Source: Eucalyptus grandis (Eukaryota > Streptophyta > Magnoliopsida > Myrtales > Myrtaceae). From it: DNA of 64,000 nucleotides. A program made the translations under genes and the position numbers. This document shows, piece after piece, positions 29,938-42,870 of the stretch. Where the stretch lies: NCBI RefSeq assembly GCF_016545825.1, contig NC_052621.1, forward strand, positions 9,076,199-9,140,198, read 5' to 3'. Within the stretch, counting starts at the first letter, position 1. Each line of letters begins with the position of its first letter. Below the pieces are notes generated by a model, which saw nothing but the letters and a program-made list of their open reading frames with translations, did not search any database and had not been told where the DNA came from.

Positions 29938-31537
29938 TGGGGGTGATCGGTTCCCGGTTCGGTCCGGTTCCACCCAAGAACCGGGAACCGGACGGAGGAC
30001 CGGTTCCCACTTTTCCTGACCGTGGACCTGACCGACTGAGTCTTGGAACCGTAACCACCGACCAACCGGTCCGTCCGGCTCAATGAACCATCACTTGTTT
30101 CATTTCATAAACCTCAGAGGATTGCCCCCGAATCAATGAATCAATTGGCAATTAAAATTTTCACAACTTGTGGAGAAAGAGAAAATGTACCAATTTTGAC
30201 AATGGAAAGGCATTTCAGTGTTGAGCAAGGCCGAAGGCAAGGTTGTGAGAGGGGAAGGTGTCGACGTCAATGCTTAAGCAACTTGATCGAAGCTAGGCAT
30301 GAGGCGAGGCTGCGACTACGGGAGGCTACGACTTACTGCTACATGCTTCGCACGACCTATCAGCAGACCCATTTAGAGACTAAACAACCAAGCAAACTCC
30401 AATGAGACCACCACACCTATATCAAGTGAGATCATACTGAAACAAACGCTACAAAAAGACAGTAATCTAAAACCGACGAAAGTGAAGCCGAGAAACGCAC
30501 CTATGTCAGTCAGGAGGCAAAAGTCACTCCAAAGAGCAGGAATGCACAGATCTCGAGCAAAGCATAAGAGGAAGAGAGCCAAGCGTAAATGCGCAGATCT
30601 CAGGCGAAGCAAAGGAGGAAGTGAGCCAAGCGTCAGAGCAAGCAAGGCATCAAGGCGAGGCACTCGCCAGCATTAGAGCGAGCGAGGCGTCGGGGCGAGG
30701 AGCTCGAAGAAGGAAGAGAGCCGAGTGTCCGAGCAAGCGCGGTATGAGGCGAGACCTCGTGGATAGGCGCTCGGAGGAGGAAGAGAGCCGAGCGTCAGAG
30801 CGAGCGAGGAGTGAAGCGAGGCATCGGGGCAAGGAGCTCGGAGGAGGGAGAGAGACGAGCATCCGAGGGAGCGAGGTGTGAGGCGAGACGTTGTGGCGAG
30901 GCACTCGGAGGAGGAAGAGAGCTGAGCGTCCGAGGGAGCGAGGTGTGAGGCGAGACGTTGCGACGAAGCACTCGGAAGACGAGAGCCAATCGGCACGACT
31001 GAGGCGTGAGGTGGCGAGGCGTCGAGCGAGCAAGAGGAGAGGGGTTACGGTTTTGAGAGGGAAAGGCAAAGTGAGAATTGCCGCCGAATTGGATTGCAAA
31101 ATTTGGGAGTTGATGTGATGGCTACTGTAGATTAGAGTAGAAACTAAATAAAAGAAAGAGAGGGGTTAGGCTTACGAGAGGGAAAGGGAAAGTAAGAGTT
31201 GCAAAATTTGGAAAAGAAAATATGATGTGATGGTTACTGTAGATAGGTTCAGAAACTAAAAAAAGGGGGAGGAATTAGCTTAAGAGTTACGAGAGGAAAA
31301 TGAATATGGTGATGAGTACTGCAAATTAGTTTAGAAACTAAAAATAAATAAATATATATAAATGGTCGGTCCGGTCCGGTCGGTCCGTCGGTCCTGTTCC
31401 GACCCCAAACCGGAACGGACCAACACCGGTTCCAAAATAGGAACCTGAGACCGGACCGAGACCCTCTAGAATCGCCGAACCGACCGGGTCCGGCCGGGTC
31501 CGCCGTTCCTTCGGGCGGTTTCCGTTGCACACCCCTA
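29938..31537. mobile_element. Non-autonomous hAT element, 1.6 kb, with 8-bp target-site duplication
   Basis: The ends TGGGGGTGATCGG and, reverse-complemented, TAGGGGTGTGCAACGG are inverted. They lie between identical 8-bp repeats ATATAATC (29930-29937 and 31538-31545), the hAT hallmark. Both subterminal regions are packed with CCGGTTC/CGGTCCGG words (29945-30080 and 31365-31530). The interior has no transposase. It carries a degenerate array at about 30590-31030 built on GAGCGAGGTGTGAGGCGAG and CTCGGAGGAGGAAGAGAG. Arg/Ser-rich open frames there result from that array. A GAGAGGGAAAGG..AGTTGCAAAATTTGG block also recurs near 31050 and 31180. Confidence 0.85.
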
Positions 31538-31828
31538 ATATAATCTAGATTTCTCGGGCTAGAATGATCCCAACCCCTTTCGCGAGCATCGAAGGCCGAG
31601 CGAATTAAAGCCTACACCACGTCGAATATACCCCGGTAATCACATTACTTTCCCAGTTTTAAGGGAATTTGGTGCGTAGATTGTGGACGCAATGCTTATT
31701 TTCTCAGCCTTTTCCAGGCCGCGACTGGGGGGACCCGTTAAGCACGGCGTTGCCTTAAAAATCTTGTAAATGGTTTAGGACAACATCGGTCATTGCACGG
31801 GCCCTCAGCAGTGACTCCTTAGGGCCTT

Positions 31829-32545
31829 AGGCCTATTTGTTAAAAAAAAATTCTTTTTTGTTCCAAGGAACAAAGAAATAATAAAAATGTGTTTGATAAA
31901 ATTTTTGTTCACAAGAATAAATCTAAAACATAAACAAAAAGTAGAAAAAGTAGTTTTTTATTTGTGGAAGCAATTTTTAGAATTAATTTTTCTCTATTTC
32001 TTTTTTTTTCTTCTCTTTCTTTTCTACTTCTTCTTATTCCTTTTGGCCATGCCGGCGATTGGCTAGACGAGGGTTGGCAACCTTGCTGGAGCGTTGCCAA
32101 CCCCCAGAGACGCCGAGTTATGGCGAGGCTCGTCGGCCCGAGCCTCACCGTGACTGGGTGAGGTCGACCTCGTCCAGATTTGGCAAGGTGAGGCTGGGCC
32201 TCGCCAAGCTAGGGCCAGACCGACCTTGTGCTACCTGAGTGAGGCCGAGCTTTACCAATCGAGCCTCACTAGTGGCTTGGTGAGGCTCGCTAGGACTAGC
32301 TGGCCTCCAGCGAGCTTATCAAATGTCACTCAACCGATCATCGGCCAAAAATAAGAAAATAATAAATAAAAAGAAATAAAAAATTTAAGAATTTTACTAA
32401 ACGTATTTTTATCTCGGGAATATAAATTTTGGAAAGTTATCAAATGCGTTTTTTGCAAAAAAATTATTCCCGAGAATAGAAACAGAAAACATCATTTCTC
32501 ATAAAAAATTATTTTCTAAAATAGAATCATTGCTAAATGCGCCCT
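31829..32545. mobile_element. MITE-like element with AT-rich arms and GC-rich core
   Basis: The outer arms are AT-rich and roughly inverted: AGGCCTATTTGTTAA on the left, and AGGGCGCATTTAGCAAT as the reverse complement on the right. The centre (about 32045-32340) is GC-rich with GAGGCTCG and GCCTCACTAGTGGC phrases. No protein is encoded. I found no convincing target-site duplication. Confidence 0.6.
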
Positions 32546-33113
32546 TATTCGTCAGTAACTATTCATTATGAATTAGCCGAAAGGAACGAAGGAGAGAGAG
32601 AGCGGCCTGGCAAATGAAGTTCGACGAGAGATCCAGCCCGCTCGGTACGGAAAATTAACGTGCTCTTTTCTAGTCGCCCGTGTTAGGCTACACACAGCAC
32701 CAGCTCCACGCTCGAGCTCGAGCTCGCAATCTAGGACCCGAAATGCATAAGTGGGTCATCGTTCTTTGTTCACACAAGGCACGATGCACGATAGTTCGAT
32801 TGACGCGGCAACATAGTAATCCAGTTTGTCACTGGCACGAGGAGGTCTACACACCTCAAGAGTAAACAAAAGCAAGACATGGACACGCTTGCAAAGGGGG
32901 AATGATAAACGGAACTGCCATCAAATGAATCAATTCGAAAATCCGCGACATAAATTATTGCTAGAGCTCCAGCCATGTCGATTGTTTATGGAGATCGATG
33001 TTGGCACTCTGCCGCGACAGAATTATTAATTTTATTCTCTTATCTTATGATTCTAATCCCCCTCTTCATATGGCATCTAAATGCCCGGGAAACAAAATAA
33101 GGAAAAATCCGAC
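32546..33113. other. Intergenic region and NDPK 3' flank
   Basis: No gene is recognised. Short open frames at 32680-33030 match nothing I know. The part adjoining 33114 is the probable 3' UTR of the kinase gene. Confidence 0.5.
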
Positions 33114-35910
33114 TTAGTTCTCTCCATAGATCCACTTCTCCGCGTTGTTAGTGTAATTAACCAGTTCCTCTGGCTTGAACCACAAGCTGATCTCGTCCTT
33201 GGCTGTCTCCGGGCCATCACTTCCGTGGATGATGTTCCTGCATTGGACAGCCGCAAACGAAGTCATTTTTCGGCGATGAAACAATGTCACCGACACAATC
33301 CAAACAGAAATTTCAGAGAGAAAAGGTAACGATATTTCTCTGTAATGGCACACGGGCAGAAAGTGGGTACGTCAGCAAAGTCCGCCAAATTCATGCCCAT
33401 ACCTTCCAACTACGACCGCAGATCTCCTCTGATCGTGCCTGGTTCTGATTTCTGGGGATCGGTCGCCCCGATAAGTTTCCTGCCATACTTTATGACTCCC
33501 TCACCTTCCCAGACCTGCACAGTCACAAGATGGAATCAGAAAATGATAAACAAGATGACGAGACGATTGGGTTAGTAAGCTCAGAATATTTGTCTAACCA
33601 TAGCAACAACAGGGCCAGAGCTGAGGAAGTCGCAAAGCCCATTGAAGAACGGTCTTTCTTTGAGATCATGATAATGCTTCTGTGCAAAGTCCTTTGTGGG
33701 CACAACAACTTTGATGGCAACTAGCTTAAATCCTTTCCTCTCAAAACGTGAGATGATCTCAGAAATCTGAAACAAAGAGAATCATTTGTATTGGACATAA
33801 TGGCAGAGTCGTCATTCCAAGCAAAAAAACGCATTTCAGATAGAAGAGTTTGTGAACACAGAAACCAGCATATAGAGATGGAATAACGTAAATGCTGAGC
33901 CTATAAGTGGATTTTAAACCAATAAACTCACTGCGATTTTAATACACCAACATGAATACAGCTTTTAAAAGTTATTCAACCCAGCTCACAGTTGGAAAAA
34001 CAGTCGGAAGAGATTCTGCTGAAGCAATAGTTCATAGGAACAAACTACAGATGAAGTGGTTATATTACCAGCCCCCTCTGTACTCCATCGGGTTTGATAG
34101 CAATGAAAGAGCGCTCCAGCTGTGTCCAAATCAGAAGATTTCATCTCAGGACTAATAAAGAAAGCAAGAGATTCAAGATGCTCCAAAATTGAAATTAGAG
34201 ATAGGATCAGATGGTTATTACATACCTCAGCAGCATGAGCCTCCTGCTCCTGGAGCATGTAAACTACAAAATAAAAATAAAAATGGAAGAACAAAAAGTG
34301 AGATGCAATCCCTCTTTTTTTTTTTTTTTTTTTAATATATATATTTACTTTGTTAGAAAGCATCAAAGGATTCTATAGCCAGCACACAGCCATTCAACAG
34401 TCGAAAGCCATTAACTCTGTGTATGCCCCTGCATCCACTCCCTAAGAATAGAAATCCCACTGCATTACCACAATATGCAGACCAGAGACAGAGAGAGAGG
34501 AATGGATTGAAAGAGGGAGTAGGAAGTTAATTGCAAAATGCAACTGATCCGACATGGTTATGTAATGAGCAACGACAATACAGATTTCGGATAAATGTCA
34601 GGAGATTATAAAATCCATCAAGCTAAGAATATATGGAGTTTCCCAGCTTGATGTTGTCATCCTAGTTACCATGCATGAACACAGAAATATTAATGTGGAA
34701 GAGGTTCCGGATGCCAGTTGCCAAATCTCCAGCAACAGACAAGGCTCCTCTTCCTAATTCCTTGAATACCTAAACAATAGTAGGCCATTTGAAACACTCG
34801 GTTTGACTTGCATAGCAGCAGAACAGCGAAGAGGCAACAAAGTAGGGAGTTGATGAATCAGTTCAGTGAGGAAACCTGCAGCAGGAAGTGCAAGAGCTCC
34901 GGTGATCCATCCTCTAGACGCATTTGCCGAACCAGCCCGGGCAAAAGTTGAAGATAAGATCGATGACTTCCCAGCAATTGTGACTGCTGCAGCTGCCGCA
35001 GCTGCTCTTCCCTCTGCAATGGAATCGAGTATGAGTAAATGCACAAAAATTATATGGATCTAGACATCATGTAGCCATACAACGTGTTAAGGAATTTGCT
35101 TAATATGCAAGCCGGGCCCGTTTGAGGAGCAATGGAGCTAGAAAATTTGGGCAGTGGGTGTAAATTTTTAGCACTTGATACAACACCCAGTAAAATTGGG
35201 GTGTCCATGTCTAAGATGGTGGGGTCAGATCAGCAGTTCTAACACAATCAAGTACACAAAAAGCGAAGAATGACCCATCCGGGCGGGGGCCACGTTTCAG
35301 TCACCTAACGGAGCAAACGTTTGAGTAAATTCCACAGCTTTTTCATCCCATGAAGCAGCAAAAAAGAATGCCGCTCATCAGCTCGGTCATAAAAATTCAA
35401 AGAAGCGAGGCGAATCGCATAAATCCAGAAAAGAACGGCAGAGCATAAAATTCCACAAAGGTGGGATCTTTCATCACTCCGCAATAAAATCTTCGCTACC
35501 CATAGCAGGAATCCAGATTGCCTCGAACTCGAACTCGACAACAACAGCTCGCAACAACAAGACAAACCCACGAACCCACCATTCGTTTCCGAATCAATGC
35601 CACGTAAAAAAGCCTCTCTTTGCAAACGCCAAACGCCCATACAAACGACGAATCATAATCCCGCCGGCATCCCCATAATTCACCATCAAAAACACGTCAA
35701 ACTTCACCTATCCACAGTACTGCTACAGCAGATTCACGGGTTCGCCTCCGAAAAAGCTAACAACCACCCATCCGAGAGAAAGACAAAAAAGCGAGCCAAA
35801 GCAGGGAGGGCGGGCGAGAAACCGGTACCGGAGTAGAAGCGGGCCTGCTTGGAAGCCGAGAGGAGGGTCCTGGCGGCGCGGGAGGCCGATCTGCATATCT
35901 GGGAGCTCAT
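33114..35910 (-). CDS. NDPK3: Nucleoside diphosphate kinase, organellar (NDPK3/4 type), one base missing
   Basis: Transfers the gamma phosphate of NTPs to NDPs through a phosphohistidine. In Arabidopsis this type goes to mitochondria and plastids. Seven exons: 35829-35910, 34876-35013, 34226-34263, 34069-34119, 33599-33766, 33403-33514, 33114-33237. The N-terminal presequence opens [17 protein letters not shown]. An alanine-rich stretch and [11 protein letters not shown], a possible membrane segment, follow. Catalytic-domain motifs are [29 protein letters not shown] and [15 protein letters not shown] with the active-site His. The end is [11 protein letters not shown]. In exon 6 the reading frame breaks after GTIRGDL: GATCTGCGGTC should probably be GATCTGGCGGTC (plus strand about 33418-33421). 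As read, a TAG follows. With that base the length is 237 aa, normal for the type. A consensus error seems likeliest because both sides are fully conserved. A (TGA)n run and a GA run (35998-36046) lie in the leader. Confidence 0.93.
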
Positions 35911-38258
35911 CCTCGCCGGGAGCCTGGGCCGGATTCGAGCGGCGACGGCGAGAGATTCCGCTCAGATTCGTTACGGGCGACACTGAGGAAACGAGAGTGA
36001 TGATGATGATGATGATGATGGCAAGAAGAGAGAGAGAGAGAGAGAAATGAAGGGGACACGGGGAGGTTGGGTTTTATTTATGTGTGGTGGAGTCAAACCC
36101 TAGACCGATCTGATGGGAAGGGGAGATGCGATCTCGTCCGTCCAAACTAACTACCTGTGCGTCAAGCTTCAAGCTCACCCGCCCGCTGACCGTCCAGTTT
36201 GCTCGGTTTCGGATGCTCTCTTCCTACTTTCACCTCCGAATCCGAGAACATTGGAATAAAGTAATATTGGATTATATTATAGGAGTTATCTTTTGTTTGG
36301 GGGAACTTTACTCAAAAAAAAAAAAAAATCTTAAATTTATTAAATATATATTAATTCAATCACCATAAATTTTTAGATAATTTGCTAATATAATCTTTTT
36401 GATTGATTTTGATTGGAAACCGATGATATGGATGTTGTCATTATACACGGTATGATATTGACAATTTAATATTTTCATAATTTTTTCTCTTTTTCATTTT
36501 TTTGTGTTTCCTCTACTAAGTTTAGAATGACTAAACGTTAACATCATCAATTTCCAACTAAAATTAATCGGAAAAGTTATATTGACAAATCATCAAAATA
36601 TTTATAATTTAATTGATAAAATGAAAAAGGTTTATGACAACACAATAAATTTAGGATAATTTTAGTAATTTTCCTTTTATAATATTTTCTCATGTAAAAA
36701 TATTTTACAAGGGCGATGTACCTGATACAAACCCCGCATTTTTTTTTTCCTTTTGAGGATGTTAAAAGGAGTGACAGAACGTGTGCGGGCGAACATGTCA
36801 AGTTTGAATTCTTACATATTCTTGCCACTTTGGGCTTTGGGTTTATCAATTTCCACTACCATGAACATTAGTCTGCGTAAAAAATCGTCTATCCGGTTGG
36901 TACACTAGATTCTTATTGCTCCTTAAATACAAGTTAATCGTTTTTAATATTCGACAGATCATGTAAAATATCAACTTTATAAATGAAGTTTTGTGAGGCT
37001 ACCATTACATGTTACTCTATTTGGTGCACCTCAAGTCCCTTATCATTACAATTATCATTACTACTATTATTATTATAACCTCATCATCATCATCATCACT
37101 ATTTTGACGACTAAAGTTCATGCACATGCTATTTGCATGTTAATACTTTCACCATTGGTTCATTATTCTTTTTATTAATTGATTGTATTGAAATTTCTTA
37201 ATTACACCTTTGTCTCTCTTTAAATATGATTTAACAAAATCCCAGAGCTGATCCTTTTTCTTCTATGAGAATCTCACGAAATATAAAAGTTCCTCCTCTC
37301 ATTACGTAAGGAATTGATAAAAAGGAATGAAATTGTTGCTAAACTCGTTTACACTAAACAATTACATAATGAGAATCCATAATCTCTCACATGCTGATTA
37401 TTCTTGTGAAAAATCCTTATCAATACTTTGAAAGTCGATAGGGGTTTGGTGACTGCGAATGAGTTATTTTCATTGGAGTTTGATGATTGCAAATCCTGAT
37501 CTTTCTGCTAAATCTCTAGCTCACGCGTTGCACATTACATGAAAAAGCATGTAAATCGTAAAGTGATCAAAGCGAACTGTTCCTTAGTGTCCCACCTCAG
37601 ATGAACAAGATCACCGAGGCAAGGCAAAGCTGATTCGAGCGTGTTTTGAGGAGCAACGTGCGTGATCATCATGTTAAGTCACACCTAGGTCTATTGTCAT
37701 GTTCCACGATGCTAACCAACATAGAAGCACTTCTCATCAGAAGAGGAAGCGATCCCGTATCAGCAATTTTTCCGACCATTCGATCGCTATGCAAAACTCA
37801 TTTGCAGATGCTGCTAACCCCAGAACAAGATGAGAGAAACCCAAGATACTTCAAATTGGAAAGAAACCGTTTTGCTGTCAATTACAAGCTGCAAAACGGC
37901 AACCTTTGAGTATAAAACAGAGGAAGCATCTCTTTATTATTGTGCTGCCACCGAAGCGAATTTGTGTTCTGTCAAGGAGCACAAGAAAGGGAGCTAAAGA
38001 GACAAATTGTTTCTTTTGTATTGAGGGCACATCAAAATTGGAATCAGATGTCTAAGGTGATATACAATTAAACAGAGAGGGAAAAAGAGTCCCGTGTCAA
38101 CAGTGGAGCAGCATTTGAAGGTGGAATTCCTTGCAAAGTGGGATGTGAATGGCTTCTAAAAAGGCCTTATTATAGATTTGCTTAATCGACAAACAAGAAT
38201 GCTATCTTATGTACACAAATGCAATACACATCCTAAGTTACAAGCATTAGACATTGGA
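35911..38258. other. NDPK leader/promoter and intergenic sequence with a MITE
   Basis: 35911 to about 36110 is the kinase leader and promoter. A MITE occupies about 36318-36665. Beyond it is AT-rich DNA with ATT/ATC microsatellite-like runs (37045-37100). An 87-codon open frame (37646-37909, +) resembles no family I know. The last 200-300 bases should be the 3' UTR of the PH-domain gene. No other gene is seen. Confidence 0.5.
36318..36665. mobile_element. AT-rich MITE with long inverted arms
   Basis: The left arm TCTTAAATTTATTAAATATA..GATAATTTGCTAATATAATC pairs with the reverse complement of the right arm, TCCTAAATTTATTGTGTTG..GATGATTTGTCAATATAAC. Related half-copies lie near 52090-52220 and 54030-54115. 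There is no coding capacity. Confidence 0.6.
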
Positions 38259-40808
38259 CTAGAGGTGCACGACTGTCAATTTTGAGCTATATGTACAGCT
38301 TGTTGCAGTAACATCACGAATGATCTCCATTGAGAAGGGCTTCGTATCGGACTTCGACTTGCAGTCGGCTTGTAGGGCAGTCAACCAAGAGTCCACCTGA
38401 CAACATGAAAGAACCACTGGTCAAGCTATTTATGGCAACATGCTGACGAGTTCTGATGGCCAAGATGCTTTTTACTTATAGTCTAATGAATAGAATAGAT
38501 GAAAACAATTTCGAGCTTCGCCTGTCCCCACCTATTTACTTGTGTGTGAATCAATCGCAAAACCTAGGGACAGCTAGCTAGTGGAGGACATCAGATTGTC
38601 TAACTGAGACTTTCTATTTAATCAAGTAGAGGAAAGAATATGTTTTACCCCACTAACCTTTTTCTCTCCACCCAGAGGTGGAGATATAAATAACTAGAAA
38701 AAGCAGATGCACTATTTTTGTTTAGTTGAGAGCTCATCATTCCAGACCTAATCCAAAATATATCCACCATGCTATCTTCTTCAATCTTTGTTGAATTTTA
38801 TGTACTTGCCGTGCCCTTTTAATCTCCTAATAATAACTCAGGCTTTTTAGAAGGGGAAAAGAAAGATTATCTGAAACTTCAACCTGCTTCTTTGTGTTGC
38901 ATTAAATGTTCTTATGCTGCCAATCGGGGCATTATACACTGAATATTCACCAACAACTAATGAATCTGATATGAAGGGAGCACCCATATCTGAACTTAGG
39001 GAATTGAAGGGAAAAATGCTCTAAATACCTGTATTTTGGAAGCACTTGAGCACTCGTATCTCAACCCTTGCCTAGTCAATATGTAGAAGGAGTATTGCGT
39101 ATCTTCTTCTCTTATGAAGCACGGCAAGGAATCCACTTCAACAATATCAGATAGCAGAGCGGAGTCCTGGGGACTTAAATCTGCATAAAGTTTTGTTCAG
39201 TGTTGTTAGAGAACAAGATTTATAAATACTATTGAATCCCTCATTTATCTTCTTTCTAGTTTCCACTATAAATCCAAATCTAGATTGTTATGATATGTCT
39301 TAGCCTATTGTGAACTGAAATTCGAAGGGCACAGCGGGATGTAGCACAAAGACACAAATCAACTATTATCATACATAGACATATGGATGTGAAATCACAA
39401 GCCGTGTCCAGAAAGAAGACTAGTGAATTATGAAGTATCATCCCTTAAATACAATGGTAGCAGTGAAGAATTTTGAGCATTTAAATCTCTCTGCAATATG
39501 TTTACTTAAACATTCATAACATAACAAATTTACAATTTAGACTGCAGGAAGTAAAAAGGCGTCTAGTAACTATCATTTCAAGGGGGAAGAAAAAAGTAGC
39601 AGTGCTAAATCATGTGCTTAGATTGTTCCATGAGTGGAACAAGAGCAATGCCTTTTAACGGGATTGCTCAGTCTCTCTACTGGATGTATCAAAGCCAGAG
39701 AATTTGTCAAAGAATAGGTGTAACATATAAGATAGCATGAAGGCCTTATCAAAACCATTCACTGAAGATGGACTTAATATCCCTGAACAGGAGAAGAATA
39801 TGACACGGTACCTGTACAAACCATATAAAAAAAGATGCATGTTCCGTGGAGAACAACAAAGCGTGGAAGCCAGTCATCAACATCTGTATCATCAATAGGA
39901 GGAGGTTCTCCTGGCAGTGGCTTCCATCTCTGCAAGAAATAAAAAGGGTTATTAAGAAAGCCTTTAACTGCCACCAGGTCTACATAGTAAGTAGCACTTT
40001 TATCAAATCTACAAATGCTGGGAGTTGTTAGTACAGTTCGGATATGCAGGTAGCCAGACAGACGAGCAAACCGTAATATCTCATCTACATGTTCCAACCT
40101 GTGTAACAAAGAAGAAATCTCAGTCACGTACTAAATTATAATAAGTATTGAGGAATGTTTAATTTCTAGCTTCCAGAAGTGCAATGCCAGCATTTACGCA
40201 TGACTTAGTGGGATGAAGTTAAGAGCATGGTGATTACATAGAAGAAAATACAATACAATGGCCATGACATAGAGAATGCCCAAATGATGAAAGTCTAAGT
40301 TTGGTCCGCCTTACTGTGCTTTCAAGTGGGCCTCCCTTTCTTCTAATTCGGCGAGTTGTGTTCTAAGTGATTCGAGTTCAGCAGCAGTTAGCTCAACCTG
40401 CATATACAGTTGCCAGTGAAATTCAGGTTCTTCATGATTGCTAACTGCCTACCCTGGTAAGAACTCATACCTTTTCCTGACCATCCGCACCAGATCCCCA
40501 TGGCAGGCCCTTTAGATTCAACAAGTTCAACATGAAACCCGCACCTCTAAAACGTTTTTTAGGCCAGAGATAGCTGTCGGACCTATGCTAAATCAGAATA
40601 AGAAAGCTGAAACTAAACTGAACAGATCATAACCTTTTCTCTTTTTCCAAATTCTTTCCCTGTCCTAATTTAAATGGATGTACCTCAAACAATTTTCCGT
40701 CCTTGGTGGCGATTTGACTGGAGGTTTGTTTGGAGGAGAAGAGTCTTCACTTGTTGACGGCTGGAAATAATCTGGGATAACCTTTATTTTCCCAATATCA
40801 TCATCCAT
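38259..40808 (-). CDS. Coiled-coil and PH-domain protein
   Basis: Small plant protein with a pleckstrin-homology domain, probably binding phosphoinositides or a protein partner; its role is not known to me. Seven exons join in frame to 251 aa: 40684-40808, 40471-40546, 40315-40397, 40035-40098, 39812-39929, 39029-39180, 38259-38396. The start is MDDDIGKIKVIPDYFQPS. Residues 68-95 (ELTAAELESLRTQLAELEER) form a heptad-like coiled coil. A linker LEHVDEILRFARLSGYLHIR follows. The PH domain spans about 117-216, from RWKPLPGEPP and DWLPRFVVLHG through IREEDTQYSFYI to the conserved Trp in VDSWLTALQA. In Arabidopsis a similar protein (At4g23895, from memory) lies between NDPK4 and NdhS, matching the order here. 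No defect is seen. Confidence 0.88.
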
Positions 40809-42870
40809 CAAGCATCAGATATTTCCACAATAAGGTAAGTCCAGACGACCTGAACCAGAAGATAACAAGCAAAAAATGAGAGAAGTCCTTTCACAGGACA
40901 TTAGCCATTTCCCACTTTGCTTTAAACTGCCAATAGCTCAACCAAAACCACATTGTTGACTCCTCACTTCAGCAAAAACTCTAATGTGGATGTGCTGAAT
41001 GGGGAGTTGAGAAAAGCAGATTCCAGAGGACTGAGGCATTTGAACGTGTGGCACCATGTCATACCCAAAAACTAGATTTATCCCTTGAGGTTTAGTAAGT
41101 TAGTCCCATTTCCATGAACCTCTCTGCAAATTACCTAAATTTAGGATCTTTCTTCAGAAACTTGCATTCTAAAATCTATATTCTCAGATAACCAGAAGTT
41201 ATCAAAATTAACCCTGTCATCTAAGCCTCCCATCAATACTGAGTTCTTCACTGTGTCAAAACCTCATAAACTAATTGGAAAATGGGCAGCTTTGTAAGCT
41301 TTTATACCATTTGATTTGGTACATACCAAGTCTTTTATGTGTTGTGGGACTGGGGCCTGTTTCTACCAGTTAGACTTAATTGCCCCACACTTCTGCACAC
41401 AAGATCTGTCATTATCATTTATAGCATTAACCTTGAAAATCATCAATTCCCCCTCTCAGGATGTAAATGAGTAAAAGCGAGTCGCATGAGAAATCATGCT
41501 AGATTGAGCTCGAGTATCTAGCCATGCATAATTGCCTTGAGTTGAGCTTGAGTATTAATTTGCTTCAACTCAATACAGATCATAATACAACTTCAGCAGC
41601 ATTCACTGATAGTTCCAATGCTGGAATTCTTTCTAGTGAAGTTATCCAGTATAGGTTTGCAGATAATAAAACCAATAAGCTATCATGTCCACTGATGGAC
41701 CCAAAGGGAAGCTGGCACATCCGTCACCCCTGTAGTACTAGGTTCTACAAATTATGAAATCTCAGGTAATATTTCTCTGCTTCAAACCCACCCCTCCTCT
41801 CAACAGGCCGCGAAAGCTAAGGAAAAAAGGGAAGAAAAGCATGTAGATATCCTCAGGTTTTTATCTCCCTCCCCCGCTCGGCAACTGAGTTTCTGCATCC
41901 GCCCGATCTAATTCTTTTAGATCATCAAAAACACCAAACCTTCTACAATCTATGCATTTACCATATGAGTCTTTTTCTTTTCTGATCCACAATCCTACAT
42001 TGTCTTCGCCCATCGGACAATTAAGTACGGCACACCGACGAAGCAAATTCCGCATGATACCTTATCATTAGAATAGAGTTTCAAGAACCGAGCAAATGAG
42101 AAAAGAATGCAATCCTCGTTCCGAGAACAGATATACACTCTACCCGACACCAAATCCGTCAAATCGCTTCAACGAAATTAATAGCGCCGGACTAATTCGC
42201 CGGTAATTAAAGATGAACTTCAAGGGAACATGAACTCAACTAACATACCAAACACAGCTCATCAGCAAGTGCACGACTTGACAAAGGTAAAGCGCAAATC
42301 ACGACGGGAAAGAGCGGATGCATAAAGAAAAGAGCGATCGACAAACTCACAGGAACATCGGCAGCAGAATCCCACCCGCAAGCTCACAACTCACGACTTG
42401 ACCCGATCGGCAGCGAGTTCAGATCAACCGGCAGCGACCCACGATCCGGAAACCCCTGGATCGACAGGAAACATCGAAAAGATATCACCTTGGAGACGTG
42501 AAACGGAGCTGGGAAAACGTGATCCGTAAGCAAGACACTCAGCACCAGGACGAAACGAAACCCAGTAATTTCACGCAAGGCAAATAAATCCAACTGGAAA
42601 AAGGAAAACAAGAGAAAAGAGAAGAAAACAGGGACAGGGCGAAAGGGGATAAGGGGGACCATCGTACGAGCTGGAAAGAGACCAGTTTTTTCACCGCGGC
42701 GGCAGCGAAAGGCGAGCTGAAGAGAAAGCGAGAGAGAAAAAGTTCGGCCGTCTGAATTTCCGGGAAAGTGAATTGACACGACCGCCCGCGAGAACGTGAT
42801 GGAAAAGCCGCAACCGCAGGTGGACTGTTCGGTACAGCAGTTTACGCGGATTTTCCCCATTGGCCCGTGC
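40809..42870 (-). other. 5' leader region of the PH-domain gene (inferred)
   Basis: An acceptor-like TTCAG just upstream of the ATG (near 40850) suggests that the leader is spliced. A GC-richer, purine-rich block at about 42380-42860 is a likely first non-coding exon and promoter. The sequence between is AT-rich intron. A 64-codon open frame at 41861-42055 is not recognisable. Confidence 0.4.

Noticed and set aside
30482..31118. Arg/Ser-rich open frames resembling an SR protein
   Set aside because: They fall inside the tandem array of the hAT element on both strands, with no RNA-binding domain.
37646..37909. 87-codon open frame upstream of the PH gene's 3' end
   Set aside because: No recognisable motif. 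Its length is within chance in this composition.
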